A stretch of DNA of 6,118 nt from Bacteroidota bacterium (GTDB lineage: Bacteria; CLD3; SB21): assembly GCA_020438245.1 (NCBI GenBank), contig JAGQUY010000158.1, forward strand, positions 1 to 6,118, in the 5' to 3' direction. Positions 6,086 through 6,118 of the stretch are shown piece after piece (the first letter of the stretch is position 1; the number at the start of each line of letters is the position of its first letter). Position numbers and translations under genes: made by a program. The notes beneath the pieces are model-generated. The model had not been told where the DNA came from. It was given only the letters and a program-made list of their open reading frames with translations, and did not search any database.

Positions 6086-6118
6086 GGCCATATTCCTGCA
6101 CAATTTGTGTTACTCTTT

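Overview
The window suggests a bacterium of the Fibrobacteres-Chlorobi-Bacteroidetes (FCB) side of the tree. The main evidence is a secreted protein ending in a type IX secretion (Por) sorting domain of the NYPNPFNP type. A CcmE of the Cys-type (CxxxY) and a RuvC with a tail ending NPERVK fit this. I cannot name a genus or phylum; Ignavibacteria-, Calditrichaeota- or Marinimicrobia-like lineages are guesses from the style of the sorting domain. No mobile element, CRISPR array, tRNA or rRNA is visible, and no stretch over 300 bases lacks a gene.

Layout. Positions 1-882 on the + strand hold the 3' part of a small lipoprotein gene, cut by the window edge at its lipobox, which overlaps ruvC (Holliday-junction resolvase) by ATGA. 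ruvC converges on the leftward genes across 16 bases, where a 12-bp palindrome and a 7-bp-stem hairpin lie. Reading leftward from 5514 to 899 is a tight three-gene unit on the - strand: an exported protein with a T9SS sorting domain, then after one base a 900-residue membrane sensor histidine kinase with three PAS domains, then with an 8-base overlap a NarL/LuxR-type response regulator. Positions 5582-5992 hold a - strand ccmE gene with its own ribosome binding site, a candidate promoter and a strong downstream terminator. Positions 5993-6118 are intergenic and contain an 18-base T run.

How the genes work together. The kinase and regulator are clearly a cognate pair (HisKA_3 kinase with a NarL-type regulator). 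Their signal and target genes cannot be read here. The tight coupling to a surface-directed protein suggests that this protein is part of, or a partner in, the sensed surface process; this is inference. CcmE is a heme chaperone for c-type cytochromes and appears to be transcribed separately. The most unusual points are the sorting-domain protein/kinase/regulator unit, the terminator placed only 13 bases before the GTG start of that unit, and the Cys-type CcmE with a second cysteine.
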